Shown here piece by piece: positions 9,536 through 18,689 of a stretch of 64,000 nucleotides of DNA. This stretch comes from Rhodococcus sp. KBS0724. Its GTDB lineage: Bacteria; Actinomycetota; Actinomycetes; Mycobacteriales; Mycobacteriaceae. Where the stretch lies: NCBI RefSeq assembly GCF_005938745.2, contig NZ_VCBX02000001.1, positions 2,452,001-2,516,000 on the forward strand. Reading direction: 5' to 3'. The position numbers and the translations under genes were made by a program. The notes under the pieces were generated by a model. That model ran no database searches and was not told the DNA's origin. It worked only from the letters and a program-made list of their open reading frames with translations. Position 1 is the stretch's first letter; every line of letters starts with the position of its first letter.

Positions 9536-10664
9536 CCGCATCATCTTCAGCCGGCCCTACCGCGCCGAGAATGAATTGACCAATCTGGCAACGGTTCTGG
9601 AATCGGATCACATTCACGGTGACGGCACATTCACCGCCGCCTCCACCGCAAAGATCAAGGCGATCACCGGTGCACAGCATGCACTGCTGACAACCTCGTG
9701 CACTCACGCGCTCGAACTGGGTGCACTTCTGTTGGAGATCGGCCCGGGCGACGAGGTCGTTGTTCCGAGTTTTGCTTTCAGTTCCGCAGCGACCGCGGTC
9801 GCGCTGCGCGGGGCAACCGTCGTGTTCGTCGACATCGATCTGGAGACCGGCAACATCGATCCGGCCGCTGTCGCCGACGCGATCACACCGCGCACGAAAG
9901 CTGTGCTGGTCATGCATTACGGCGGCGTGGCCGCCGACATGGAACCGCTACTGGCACTTGCGAAGGAACACGGCTTTGCCCTGATCGAGGACAACGCGCA
10001 CGGACTGGGCGGTACGTGGCGTGGCCGCACACTCGGCACGATCGGCACCATCGGCACCCAAAGTTTCCACGACACCAAGAACATTCACTGCGGCGAGGGC
10101 GGCGCACTGTTGCTCTCCGACGACGCACTGATGGAGCGCGCCGAGATCATCCGGGAGAAGGGCACGAACCGCGCTCGTTTCCTGCGAGGTCAGGTGGACA
10201 AATACTCGTGGCAGGACATCGGTTCGAGTTATCTGCCCAGCGAACTCAACGCGGCAGTACTCGACGCTCAACTAGCCGAGTTCGATGCGATTCACGCGAA
10301 GCGGCACAGCGTCTGGAACGGCTACAGCGAAAACCTGTCCGATTGGGCCAAGAATCACGACGTCCAACTGATGACTGTTCCCGAGGATCGTGAGCACACC
10401 GCGCATCTGTTCTACCTCCGCTTGCCGAACGAGCGCAGTCGCGATGCCATGATCCGGCACATGGCCGAACGCGGCGTCGTGGCACCGTTCCACTACGTGC
10501 CCCTCGATACGAGCGCGGCCGGGGTGCGTTACGGCCGAACGCCACAGCCGTGCGTCCGCAGTCTGCAGTTCTCGACCACAATCCTGCGGCTCCCGCTGTG
10601 GCCGATGCTCACAGCCGAACAGCAGGGCCGCGTCGTGGATGCTGCGGCGTCGTATCGCGGGTAG
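9525..10664 (+). CDS. WecE/RffA-type sugar nucleotide aminotransferase
   Basis: DegT/DnrJ/EryC1-family PLP enzyme of about 379 aa. GTSFHDTKN-type sequence around the PLP lysine (QSFHDTKNIHCGEGGAL) is the WecE/RffA signature, suggesting amination of dTDP-4-keto-6-deoxyglucose to dTDP-4-amino-4,6-dideoxygalactose. Other landmarks are TSCTHALELGALLL, VVVPSFAFSS and the PLP aspartate in IEDNAHGLGG. GTG at 9525 was chosen because VNADRIIFSRP starts the conserved region; GTG at 9516 is an alternative. Overlaps the GT2 gene, so the product probably feeds that transferase. No dTDP-sugar synthases are nearby. Confidence 0.85.
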   Translation: MNADRIIFSRPYRAENELTNLATVLESDHIHGDGTFTAASTAKIKAITGAQHALLTTSCTHALELGALLLEIGPGDEVVVPSFAFSSAATAVALRGATVVFVDIDLETGNIDPAAVADAITPRTKAVLVMHYGGVAADMEPLLALAKEHGFALIEDNAHGLGGTWRGRTLGTIGTIGTQSFHDTKNIHCGEGGALLLSDDALMERAEIIREKGTNRARFLRGQVDKYSWQDIGSSYLPSELNAAVLDAQLAEFDAIHAKRHSVWNGYSENLSDWAKNHDVQLMTVPEDREHTAHLFYLRLPNERSRDAMIRHMAERGVVAPFHYVPLDTSAAGVRYGRTPQPCVRSLQFSTTILRLPLWPMLTAEQQGRVVDAAASYRG

Positions 10665-10675
10665 ACCGAGCCGGT

Positions 10676-11668
10676 CTAGGGCCCGGACGCTTCCTGAACG
10701 GGCTTGTCACTTGCCGGCGTGGTGGGCGACCATTCGCCCACCGTGCCGTCGGGGAAGAGGATCTGCGTCACGCCGGTGATCGTGTCGCGGGCGTGGAGCG
10801 CACTTTCGTCGTTGGTGGCGTCCGTCATCGAGGTATCCGGTATGAGTCCGTAGTTTTCGTCGTCTTGGTACTGAATGTCCTCGCGGGCGGCGACGGTGAC
10901 GATGAATCGGTTGTCCTCGCCGACGATGCCGGTGGTCAGATGGACCCACTGATCGCTGACACAGCACATCCACCCCTGTTTGACGGCAAGCACCGGCTCG
11001 TCGAACAACGCGTCCGGGAGGCCGAATCGCTGGTCGTAACCGTCGGCCGCTGTCGCCGTGGACTGGCGGAGGTGGTCGACGATCAGATTGATCCGATCCG
11101 CGCCCAGTTCTGCGGTGTCGTCGAGAACCCCGTCGTAGAAGGTGATCAGGTCGTGCGCCGTGGTTTCGGTGTTCCACCAGAATCCGTCGAGTGGTGCGGT
11201 GGTGGACGTCAACGAATACCGCTCGGCGACCCGGTCGACAAGGTCGGAACCGCCGGCTGCATCCCACAAGAGGTTGGCCGCGGTGTCGTCGGAAGATTCG
11301 AGCATGGCAGTCATGAGGGTGCGGTCGTCGTCGCCGAGTGGGCGCTCGCCACGCGAATCTTGATACAGAAGATCTTCGGTGATGAAAAGCTTTGCTACCG
11401 AAGCTGTTTCGATCTGCTGATCGCCGCCCGCTTCGAGATAGTTGCCCGTGGTCCGGTCGAACACGGCGATCGACGCCTCGGCGCCGCGATCAAGTGCCGC
11501 AGTACGCGCCTGTTCGATTCGCACGTCCAACGTGTCGGCGACCGGCATGTTCGTGTCGGGGAAGGGGGCAGTCTGGATTGGTGCGGCATGGTCCTGTCCC
11601 GAAGCGCATGATGCCGCAAGAGTAACTGCGGCAACAGTGGCTAGAACCCGGACGAACCGCGCAGTCAT
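10676..11668 (-). CDS. LppW-like lipoprotein, beta-lactamase/serine-hydrolase fold
   Basis: 330-aa predicted lipoprotein; the start MTARFVRVLA was chosen because it opens a signal peptide ending in a lipobox-like LAASC (Cys21). The body has the class A beta-lactamase/DD-peptidase fold, with SxxK as SVAK (Ser90-Lys93). The second motif reads SDD (126-128) rather than SDN, and no KTG triad is seen (KQG is the nearest). Hydrolytic activity is therefore uncertain. M. tuberculosis has lppW between trmD and rplS, so this is a probable ortholog. Convergent with the aminotransferase, divergent from tex. Confidence 0.8.
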   Translation of the reverse strand: MTARFVRVLATVAAVTLAASCASGQDHAAPIQTAPFPDTNMPVADTLDVRIEQARTAALDRGAEASIAVFDRTTGNYLEAGGDQQIETASVAKLFITEDLLYQDSRGERPLGDDDRTLMTAMLESSDDTAANLLWDAAGGSDLVDRVAERYSLTSTTAPLDGFWWNTETTAHDLITFYDGVLDDTAELGADRINLIVDHLRQSTATAADGYDQRFGLPDALFDEPVLAVKQGWMCCVSDQWVHLTTGIVGEDNRFIVTVAAREDIQYQDDENYGLIPDTSMTDATNDESALHARDTITGVTQILFPDGTVGEWSPTTPASDKPVQEASGP

Positions 11669-11744
11669 CAAATTCCCCCGGACTCCGGACACGGCGCTGT
11701 CTGCCGGTCTTCTTTGTCCCAGGATAGCGGTAGGCTCGGTTCTC

Positions 11745-14099
11745 GTGATTCTCAAGACCGTGAACCAGCGCATTGCCGAGGAACTCGACGTCCGCGAAGG
11801 GCAGGTGGCTGCGGCCGTAGACCTGTTGGACGGCGGGGCCACCGTGCCCTTTATCGCCCGGTATCGAAAAGAAGTCACCGGCACTCTCGACGACGCTCAA
11901 TTGAGACTTCTCGAAGAGCGCCTGCGCTACCTCCGGGAGCTCGACGAGCGACGCGACGCCGTTCTCGTCGAGATCGAATCCCAGGGCAAACTCGACGACG
12001 CCTTGCGTGGTCAGATCATGCTCGCCGACACAAAAGCGCGGCTAGAAGACATCTACCTGCCGTTCAAGCCGAAGCGTCGCACCAAGGCGCAGATCGCCCG
12101 CGAGGCCGGGCACGAGCCCGTCGCAGATGCACTCATCGGGGATCCCACCACCGACCCCGCGCAGTATTCGGACGAGCAGCTCGACGGTGCGCGGTCGATT
12201 CTGGTCGAGCGCTTCGCCGAAGACGCCGATCTCGTCGGTGAATTGCGCGAGCTGATGTGGACTCGCGGACAGGTTGTTTCCGCGGTTCGCAAGGGCAAGG
12301 AAACTGATGGCTCGAAGTTTGCTGACTACTTCGAGTTCTCCGAACCATTCGCCAAACTTCCGTCTCACCGAATCCTGGCGGTCTTGCGCGGAGAGAAGGA
12401 AGAAGTGCTGTCGGTGACGATGGCCCCCGACACCGTGGAACTGGCACCGGGGGAGCGGACCGTCTACGAAGGCCGTATCGCCACCCGGTTCGACATCGCG
12501 GATCGCGGACGCGCAGCCGACGGCTGGCTGCTCGACACCGTCCGATGGGCGTGGCGGACCAAGTTCGCGGTCACCCTCGGCGTCGACGTGCGGATGCGGC
12601 TACGTCAGTCCGCGGAGAAGGACGCCGTCGACGTGTTCGCGACCAACCTCAAGGACCTACTCCTGGCGGCGCCCGCCGGCGCTCGTCCGACCATGGGGCT
12701 CGACCCCGGATTCCGCACGGGCACAAAGGTTGCCGTCGTCGACGGTACGGGCAAGGTTGTTGCGTACGAGACCATTTACCCGCATCAGCCTCACAACAAG
12801 CGAGACGCCGCGCTGGCCACACTGGCGAGCTTGGTAGCCAAGCACGGCGTCGAATTGATCGCCATCGGCAACGGCACCGCGTCCCGCGAGACCGACACGT
12901 TGGCCGCCGACTTGATCACCAAGTCCGGCGCCACCAATCTCACCAAGATCGTTGTCTCCGAAGCCGGTGCGTCCGTGTACTCCGCGTCGGCGTACGCATC
13001 TGCGGAACTGCCGGACCTCGACGTGTCCATCCGCGGGGCCGTCTCCATCGCCCGTCGCCTCCAGGATCCGCTCGCCGAACTGGTGAAGATCGACCCGAAG
13101 TCCATCGGCGTCGGTCAGTACCAGCACGACATCACCGAATCGCTCCTCTCTCGTTCACTCAACGCGGTGGTCGAGGATGCTGTGAACTCGGTGGGTGTCG
13201 ACGTGAACACGGCGTCCGTCCCGCTCCTCGCCCGCGTCTCGGGTATCGCCGGTTCACTGGCGGAAAGCATTGTTTCGCATCGAGATCAGAATGGTCCGTT
13301 CCGAACGCGCAAGGCACTCAAGGACGTCTCGCGATTGGGACCCAAGGCGTTCGAGCAGTGTGCGGGCTTCCTCCGCATCGCCGACGGCGACGACCCGCTC
13401 GATGCGTCGAGTGTGCACCCCGAGGCGTATCCCGTCGTTCGCAAGATTGTCGCGAGCGCCGGTGGTGACGTCAGTAGCGTCATCGGCAATGCGACGGCAC
13501 TGCGTACGGTACGGGCCGCTGATTTTGTCGACGACCGCTTCGGTCTTCCCACCGTCACCGACATCATTGCCGAGCTCGAGAAGCCGGGCCGCGATCCGCG
13601 TCCGGAGTTCAAGACGGCCACTTTTGCCGCGGGTATCGAGAAGGTCGCACACCTCAAGCCGGGAATGGTGCTCGAAGGTGTGGTCACCAATGTCGCTGCC
13701 TTCGGTGCCTTTGTCGACGTGGGAGTGCACCAGGACGGTTTGGTTCACGTCTCCGCAATGTCGCACAGCTTCGTCAAGGACCCGCGAGAAGTGGTGAAGT
13801 CGGGTGATGTCGTCAAGGTCAAGGTGCTCGAGGTCGACGAAGCTCGCCAACGCATCGCGCTGACGCTGCGACTCGACGACGAGGTTGGTGCGCCGCCGCG
13901 AAAGTCCGACGGTCCTCGCGGTGGGCAGAGCCCGCGTCAAGGTCAAGGTGGGCAGAGCCCGCGGCAGGGTCAAGGTGGGCAGCAACAGCGTCGCGGAGGT
14001 GCGCAGCAGCAGGGCGGTCGGGACAAGCGTCCCGACAACCGGGCGCCCGCATCCGGGTCGATGGCCGACGCGTTGCGCAATGCGGGCTTCGGTAAATAA
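11745..14099 (+). CDS. tex: Tex-family RNA-binding transcription accessory protein
   Basis: 784-aa protein. Order of domains: N-terminal helical Tex region (TVPFIARYRKEVTGTLDD), YqgF/RuvX-like nuclease fold (MGLDPGFRTGTKVAVVDG, about residue 318), helix-hairpin-helix region (AESIVSHRDQNGPFRTRKAL), and a C-terminal S1 domain (GMVLEGVVTNVAAFGAFVDVG). The last ~60 residues are a low-complexity tail with two copies of GGQSPRQGQ followed by Gln/Arg/Gly-rich sequence, which is unusual for Tex and may bind RNA. GTG at 11745 is the conserved start (VILKTVNQRIAEEL). Confidence 0.95.
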   Translation: MILKTVNQRIAEELDVREGQVAAAVDLLDGGATVPFIARYRKEVTGTLDDAQLRLLEERLRYLRELDERRDAVLVEIESQGKLDDALRGQIMLADTKARLEDIYLPFKPKRRTKAQIAREAGHEPVADALIGDPTTDPAQYSDEQLDGARSILVERFAEDADLVGELRELMWTRGQVVSAVRKGKETDGSKFADYFEFSEPFAKLPSHRILAVLRGEKEEVLSVTMAPDTVELAPGERTVYEGRIATRFDIADRGRAADGWLLDTVRWAWRTKFAVTLGVDVRMRLRQSAEKDAVDVFATNLKDLLLAAPAGARPTMGLDPGFRTGTKVAVVDGTGKVVAYETIYPHQPHNKRDAALATLASLVAKHGVELIAIGNGTASRETDTLAADLITKSGATNLTKIVVSEAGASVYSASAYASAELPDLDVSIRGAVSIARRLQDPLAELVKIDPKSIGVGQYQHDITESLLSRSLNAVVEDAVNSVGVDVNTASVPLLARVSGIAGSLAESIVSHRDQNGPFRTRKALKDVSRLGPKAFEQCAGFLRIADGDDPLDASSVHPEAYPVVRKIVASAGGDVSSVIGNATALRTVRAADFVDDRFGLPTVTDIIAELEKPGRDPRPEFKTATFAAGIEKVAHLKPGMVLEGVVTNVAAFGAFVDVGVHQDGLVHVSAMSHSFVKDPREVVKSGDVVKVKVLEVDEARQRIALTLRLDDEVGAPPRKSDGPRGGQSPRQGQGGQSPRQGQGGQQQRRGGAQQQGGRDKRPDNRAPASGSMADALRNAGFGK

Positions 14100-14204
14100 C
14101 CGCAACGCGGCTCGGCAAATAGCGTAGTTCGAGAGATTCGGCCAGCCCGGTTTGCCACAATTGACCGGAACCGGGTTGGTTCGTTTCTGGAGTGAGGGCA
14201 GTGA

Positions 14205-15092
14205 ATGCGAGAGTGGCTCGACCGCGAGATCATCGGCCACGGCCGATTGCCGCTGCTGTTCTTCCTGCTCGGCTTTCTCGCTGCATTTTTGTTCATCCGG
14301 CTGAGTGTGCGGATGATCCGTGCGCAGGTGAAGTGGTGGCCGGGCAACATCACTCCGGGTGGTCAGCACGTTCACCACGTTGTCTTCGGCGTTGTTGCCA
14401 TGGTCGCGTCCGGCGGCGCTCTCATTGCGGTGTACGTGGACGGTTCCCAAACCACGGGCGCTGTTCTCGCCGCGATCTTCGGGATGGGTGCCGCGCTGGT
14501 GCTCGACGAGTTTGCGCTCATCTTCTATCTGAAGGACGTCTACTGGTCGGAGCAGGGCCGGACGTCGGTTGACGCCGTTTTTGTCGCGATCGCGGTGACG
14601 GGCCTCGTCCTGCTCGGATTCCGGCCGCTCGAATTGCTGGACCTGGCCGGTTTTCGTAAAGAGCGGGATCCGTGGATCAAGTTGGCGTTCGTGTTCGTCG
14701 CGCTGTTCAACTTCGCTCTGGCGGCCATCGTGATCCTCAAAGGCAAGATCTGGACGGGGCTCGTTGGCCTGTTCGTCTTCCCGTTGCTGGTGATCGGCGC
14801 AATCCGTCTGAGTCGTCCCGGCGCGCCGTGGGCCCGGTGGCGGTACACACGCAAGCCGAAACGGATGAATCGCGCGATCGAACGCGAACGAAAATGGCGA
14901 CGGCCCGTCATCCGGGCCAAGATCTACGTCCAGGATCTGATTGCCGGGTCGCCGAGCGTCGAACACGCGATGACCGCTGCCGAGGAAGAACTCGACCACA
15001 CGATTCACCCGGCTCCGCCACCTCCGGTTTCGCCCTTGTTGTCGTCGTCTGGCACAATGGACGGGTTGCCTGGACCAGGCAGCAGTACTTGA
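14205..15092 (+). CDS. Conserved membrane protein with HVHH motif, function unknown
   Basis: 295-aa protein with about six membrane helices up to residue ~200 (LLFFLLGFLAAFLFIRL, then VVFGVVAMVASGGALIAV and others). A basic cytoplasmic region (RRYTRKPKRMNR-like) and a C-terminal Pro/Ser tail follow. The short loop after helix 1 carries PGGQHVHHVVFG, and a later helix carries LDEFALIFYLKDVYW; such clustered His/Asp/Glu residues could bind metal, but no family function is known to me. The rplS promoter element lies inside the last 15 codons of this gene. Start ATG has GTGAGGGCAG upstream. Confidence 0.75.
   Translation: MREWLDREIIGHGRLPLLFFLLGFLAAFLFIRLSVRMIRAQVKWWPGNITPGGQHVHHVVFGVVAMVASGGALIAVYVDGSQTTGAVLAAIFGMGAALVLDEFALIFYLKDVYWSEQGRTSVDAVFVAIAVTGLVLLGFRPLELLDLAGFRKERDPWIKLAFVFVALFNFALAAIVILKGKIWTGLVGLFVFPLLVIGAIRLSRPGAPWARWRYTRKPKRMNRAIERERKWRRPVIRAKIYVQDLIAGSPSVEHAMTAAEEELDHTIHPAPPPPVSPLLSSSGTMDGLPGPGSST
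15048..15063 (+). promoter_or_regulatory. Putative extended -10 promoter element for rplS
   Basis: Exact 16-base copy of the element before rpsP (TCTGGCACAATGGACG). It lies about 120 bases before rplS and within the 3' end of the upstream membrane-protein gene. The TGG-CACAAT core fits an extended -10. Its location suits an independent promoter for rplS after separation from trmD. Confidence 0.55.
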
Positions 15093-15181
15093 TCTGGGCA
15101 CGAACCAGTCGAGCGTCGTATCGGGTTAACCGAAGCGCCGCCGCTCGGTTCCTCTGCTCCTGCGAAATGCAAGGATGACAC

Positions 15182-15523
15182 ATGAACACTTTGGACTTCC
15201 TGGATAAGAAGTCGCTGCGCGACGACATTCCTGACTTCCGCCCCGGCGACACGCTCAACGTGAACGTCAAGGTTATCGAAGGCTCGAAGGAGCGCGTGCA
15301 GGTCTTCAAGGGCGTCGTTATTCGTCGTCAGGGTGGCGGCGTTCGCGAAACCTTCACCGTCCGCAAGGTTTCCTTCGGCGTCGGTGTCGAGCGTACGTTC
15401 CCGGTTCACAGCCCCACGCTGGCCTCCATCGAGGTTCTGACCCGCGGTGACGTTCGTCGCGCGAAGCTGTACTACCTGCGCGAGCTGCGCGGCAAGAAGG
15501 CAAAGATCAAGGAAAAGCGCTGA
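15182..15523 (+). CDS. rplS: 50S ribosomal protein L19
   Basis: 113-aa large-subunit protein located at the 30S-50S interface. The sequence ([19 protein letters not shown], then [21 protein letters not shown]) is typical and full length. The ATG is preceded by AAGGATGACAC. In E. coli rplS follows trmD directly; here 10.7 kb separate them. A strong hairpin follows before lepB. Confidence 0.98.
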   Translation: MNTLDFLDKKSLRDDIPDFRPGDTLNVNVKVIEGSKERVQVFKGVVIRRQGGGVRETFTVRKVSFGVGVERTFPVHSPTLASIEVLTRGDVRRAKLYYLRELRGKKAKIKEKR

Positions 15524-15535
15524 TCTTTCTTATTG

Positions 15536-15577
15536 GCCCGGCACCGCGTACTCGCGGTGTCGGGCTAATCTGTTTCT
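15536..15577 (+). terminator. Intrinsic terminator/attenuator between rplS and lepB
   Basis: A 13-bp stem (GCCCGGCACCGCG paired with CGCGGTGTCGGGC, one G-T pair) with a TACT loop is followed by TAATCTGTTTCT. It ends immediately before the lepB GTG, so read-through would be needed to express lepB from the rplS promoter. Confidence 0.75.
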
Positions 15578-16399
15578 GTGGCAGATTCTTCGAAGGAGCA
15601 GGCATTGTCGTCCGGACCCGAGAATCAGGATGGAACAGGTAATCCCGAGGAACAGAACACTCCTCGACCACAGGCATCACATCGATCACACAAGAAACAG
15701 CGATCGTTCTTCCGGGAGCTCCCGATACTGATCGGGGTGGCGCTGGTTCTCAGCATCGTCCTGCAAGCTTTCGTCTTTCGCGTTTTTCTCATTCCGTCCG
15801 AGTCGATGGAACCGACCCTGCACGGCTGTGCGGGATGTACCGGTGACCGCATCGTGGTGGAAAAGATCGGATACCGCTTCGGCGATCCGCAGCCCGGCGA
15901 CGTAGTCGTCTTCAAGGGCCCCGATTCGTGGAACACCCACTACACCTCCACGCGGTCCGACAACGTCGTGGTCCGTGGCATCCAGGAGGTCGGCTCGTGG
16001 GTCGGCCTGGTTCCGCCGGACGAGAACGACCTGGTCAAGCGCGTCATTGCCACCGGCGGACAGACCGTCGAGTGCTGCGACGAACAGGGCCGAGTCCTCG
16101 TGGACGGCAAACCGCTCGACGAGCCGTACGTCAAGATGGACTTCCCCTTCACTCCCGGTGTTCAGGATTGCCAAACCGCTGTTCAGTCCGGCCGTTGCTT
16201 TGCGCCTGTCATCGTTCCCGAGGGACACGTGTGGGTGATGGGAGACAACCGGAGTAATTCCGCCGATTCGCGCGCCCATGTGCAGGACGAGTTCCAGGGG
16301 ACGATTCCGCTCGACAACATCATCGGTCAGGCACGCTTCATCGTTCTCCCGCCCTCACGGATGGGTAGCATCAGTTCACCTGATCCCCAAAGCAATTGA
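15578..16399 (+). CDS. lepB: Signal peptidase I
   Basis: 273-aa membrane serine protease that removes signal peptides from exported proteins. A charged cytoplasmic N-terminus of about 45 residues is followed by one membrane helix (LIGVALVLSIVLQAFVF). The catalytic serine is Ser76 in PSESMEPT and the general base is Lys154 in DLVKRVIATGG. Box E is seen as GDNRSNSADSR. The GTG start follows a terminator hairpin by only a few bases; rnhB begins right after the stop. Confidence 0.96.
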   Translation: MADSSKEQALSSGPENQDGTGNPEEQNTPRPQASHRSHKKQRSFFRELPILIGVALVLSIVLQAFVFRVFLIPSESMEPTLHGCAGCTGDRIVVEKIGYRFGDPQPGDVVVFKGPDSWNTHYTSTRSDNVVVRGIQEVGSWVGLVPPDENDLVKRVIATGGQTVECCDEQGRVLVDGKPLDEPYVKMDFPFTPGVQDCQTAVQSGRCFAPVIVPEGHVWVMGDNRSNSADSRAHVQDEFQGTIPLDNIIGQARFIVLPPSRMGSISSPDPQSN

Positions 16400-17101
16400 G
16401 TGCACAAGACCGTGAGTAGTTCGAGTAGCTGGCCGCCCCGCGTAGTCATTCGCAGATCAACAGGTTTGCGCACGATGGAGTCTGCGCTGTATCGAACGGG
16501 GATGGGCCCGGTTGCCGGGGTCGACGAAGCCGGCCGTGGTGCGTGCGCCGGGCCACTGGTCATCGCGGCGTGTGTTCTGGCGCCGAAACCACATGCGGCC
16601 CTTGCGCGTCTCGACGATTCGAAGAAGCTCACCGAACGCGCCCGCGAAGAACTCTTTCCGGAGATCAAGCGACTGGCATTGTCCTGGTGCGTGATTTCTG
16701 TCGAGGCCGAGGAAATCGATCGGATCGGCATCCACGTCGCGAACATCGAGGGGATGCGACGCGCTGTTGCCGGCCTCGAGACTCCGCCCGGATACGTGCT
16801 CACCGACGGGTTTCGAGTTCCCGGATTACCTGCGCCGTCGTTGCCGGTTATCGGTGGTGACGCCGCGGCCGCGTGCATCGCAGCCGCCAGTGTGCTCGCC
16901 AAAGTGACGCGTGATCACGTCATGGAAGATATGGACGGCACCCATCCCGGTTACGGCTTTGCGATCCACAAGGGGTACAGCACGCCGGTGCACATGGACG
17001 CGCTCGACGAGCTGGGTCCGTGTCCGCAGCACCGCATGACATACGCCAATGTTGTTGCTGCGGGACTCCGGGTGGAGCAGCGCGCGGGGCATACGGGATG
17101 A
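16400..17101 (+). CDS. rnhB: Ribonuclease HII
   Basis: Up to 233 aa; cuts RNA in RNA-DNA hybrids and at single ribonucleotides. Catalytic motifs are GVDEAGRG (Asp-Glu), LDDSKKL and the later Asp of [10 protein letters not shown]. The first GTG (16400) abuts the lepB stop; GTG 16412 is an equally possible start, as the first ~30 residues (Ser-rich) are not conserved. The lepB-rnhB-DUF2469 order is standard in actinobacteria. Confidence 0.95.
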   Translation: MHKTVSSSSSWPPRVVIRRSTGLRTMESALYRTGMGPVAGVDEAGRGACAGPLVIAACVLAPKPHAALARLDDSKKLTERAREELFPEIKRLALSWCVISVEAEEIDRIGIHVANIEGMRRAVAGLETPPGYVLTDGFRVPGLPAPSLPVIGGDAAAACIAAASVLAKVTRDHVMEDMDGTHPGYGFAIHKGYSTPVHMDALDELGPCPQHRMTYANVVAAGLRVEQRAGHTG

Positions 17102-17138
17102 TGAAGGTTCAGACGAACTGGGAGGACTGGCTAAACCG

Positions 17139-17444
17139 ATGAGTGCCGAGGATCTCGAGAAGTACGAAACCGAGATGGAGCTGTCGCTCTACCGCGAATA
17201 CCGGGACATCGTCGGACAGTTCTCCTACGTCGTGGAGACCGAACGACGATTTTATCTCGCCAACACGGTCGAGTTGCTGCCCCATAATTCGGATGGCGAG
17301 ATCTACTTCGAACTGCGGATGTCCGACGCGTGGGTGTGGGACATGTACCGCCCGGCGCGATTCGTGAAATACGTCCGCGTTGTGACGTTCAAGGATGTCA
17401 ACATCGAAGAACTGGACAAGCCGGATCTGCGCCTGCCCGACTGA
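17139..17444 (+). CDS. DUF2469-family protein
   Basis: 101-aa acidic cytoplasmic protein, similar in length and sequence to actinobacterial DUF2469 proteins (Rv2901c type). It begins MSAEDLEKYETEMELSLYRE and contains VVETERRFYLANTVEL and WVWDMYRPARFVKYVRVVTF. The ATG has GGGAGGAC about 10 bases upstream. Function unknown; it always accompanies rnhB. A strong terminator follows. Confidence 0.92.
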   Translation: MSAEDLEKYETEMELSLYREYRDIVGQFSYVVETERRFYLANTVELLPHNSDGEIYFELRMSDAWVWDMYRPARFVKYVRVVTFKDVNIEELDKPDLRLPD

Positions 17445-17457
17445 GCTGTGCCTACAA

Positions 17458-17500
17458 TGACGGCCTCGCCGATTTAGGCGAGGCCGTCATTGTCTTTTTT
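17458..17500 (+). terminator. Intrinsic terminator after the rplS-lepB-rnhB operon
   Basis: A perfect 13-bp stem (TGACGGCCTCGCC with GGCGAGGCCGTCA) and a 6-base loop are followed by TTGTCTTTTTT. It sits between the DUF2469 gene and the convergent rtcB. Confidence 0.9.
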
Positions 17501-17507
17501 GCTCAGG

Positions 17508-18689
17508 TCAGTCGCCCTTCACGTTGACGATCTGACGCAGTGTGTGACGGATTTCGACCAAGTCCTTGGCGTCGTCCATCACGACATCGATGTCCTTGTA
17601 TGCACCCGGGATCTCGTCGAGGAATGCCTTCGAGCGCTTGTACTCGATACCGACCATCGCTTTGTCCAGGTCGTCGATCGTGAATGTTCGCCTTGCCTTG
17701 TTCCTGGCGTACACACGACCGGCGCCGTGCGGGCTCGACTTGAACGACGGCACGTTGCCCTTGCCGACCACGACGTAGCTGGCAGTCCCCATGGACCCTG
17801 GGATGAGTCCGGGCACGCCCACGTCAGCCTTGATCGCGCCCTTCCTGCTCAACCACACACCGCGACCCATATGGAATTCCTTCTGGGTGAAGTTGTGGTG
17901 GCAGTTGATCCTCTCGAGTTCTTCGACGACAGCCGGGCCGTTGTCGCCCATGAAGTGCGCGAAGTCTTTCACGACTCGATCCATCATTTCCTCCCGATTC
18001 AACAGCGCAAAATGCTGCGCCCAATTGAGATCGGTTATGTAGCAGTCGAATTCGGGTGTCTTCTCGACCAGGTAGGCGAGATCCCGATCCGGGAGGTCGA
18101 TGTGCCAACGGGCGCACAGTTCCTGGGCGACCTTGATGTGGTGCTGTGCGATCTTGTTGCCGACGCCGCGGCTACCCGAGTGCAGGAACAGCCACACACC
18201 GTCATTCTCATCAAGGGTGACCTCGATGAAGTGATTGCCCGACCCCAGTGTTCCCAGTTGGAAACGCCAGTTGTTCTTGAACTTGTCGTAGAAGGGCAGC
18301 CGATCGCCGGCCATCGATTCGAGCTCTGCGATACGGGTCTGCGCGGTTGCGGTCAGTGTCTTGTTGTAGACGCCGGCCGACAGGGGGACAGATCGTTCGA
18401 TGCTGTGGCGAAGTACGCTCAGATCGCGACCGGTGAGGTCCTGAGCGTTGTACTGGGTCTTGACCGCGATCATTCCGCAGCCGATATCCACTCCGACGGC
18501 GGCGGGCATGATCGCACCTTCCGTCGGGATGACCGAACCCACCGTCGCTCCCGCACCGAGGTGCGCATCAGGCATCAATGCCAGATGTGGACGGACAAAA
18601 GGCATCCGAGACGTGCGCAGCGCTTGCTCGCGAGTTTTCTCGTCGAGTATCGATGCCCAGTTCCACAGCCTTTCGGTGATCTTCTCCAT
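17508..18689 (-). CDS. rtcB: RNA-splicing ligase RtcB
   Basis: 393-aa GTP- and Mn-dependent RNA ligase that joins 2',3'-cyclic phosphate (3'-phosphate) and 5'-hydroxyl ends. The metal-binding region MPDAHLGAGATVGSV and VGVDIGCGM is near residues 40-75; GSGNHFIEV, HSGSRGVGN and the guanylylated His region SPHGAGRVYAR follow. It is of the shorter bacterial RtcB2-like size. GGGAGAG precedes the ATG. No archease or RtcA/RtcR is seen; instead a 72-aa protein lies upstream in the same direction. Confidence 0.95.
   Translation of the reverse strand: MEKITERLWNWASILDEKTREQALRTSRMPFVRPHLALMPDAHLGAGATVGSVIPTEGAIMPAAVGVDIGCGMIAVKTQYNAQDLTGRDLSVLRHSIERSVPLSAGVYNKTLTATAQTRIAELESMAGDRLPFYDKFKNNWRFQLGTLGSGNHFIEVTLDENDGVWLFLHSGSRGVGNKIAQHHIKVAQELCARWHIDLPDRDLAYLVEKTPEFDCYITDLNWAQHFALLNREEMMDRVVKDFAHFMGDNGPAVVEELERINCHHNFTQKEFHMGRGVWLSRKGAIKADVGVPGLIPGSMGTASYVVVGKGNVPSFKSSPHGAGRVYARNKARRTFTIDDLDKAMVGIEYKRSKAFLDEIPGAYKDIDVVMDDAKDLVEIRHTLRQIVNVKGD

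Noticed and set aside
13915..14030. Direct repeats at the 3' end of tex considered as a CRISPR or mobile repeat
   Set aside because: They are in-frame codon repeats encoding GGQSPRQGQ tails of the protein, without spacers.
13254..15101. Long open frame on the minus strand opposite tex and the membrane protein gene (615 codons)
   Set aside because: It lies antisense to well-supported genes, has low-complexity Arg/Pro composition and no family resemblance; high G+C codon bias makes such shadows common.
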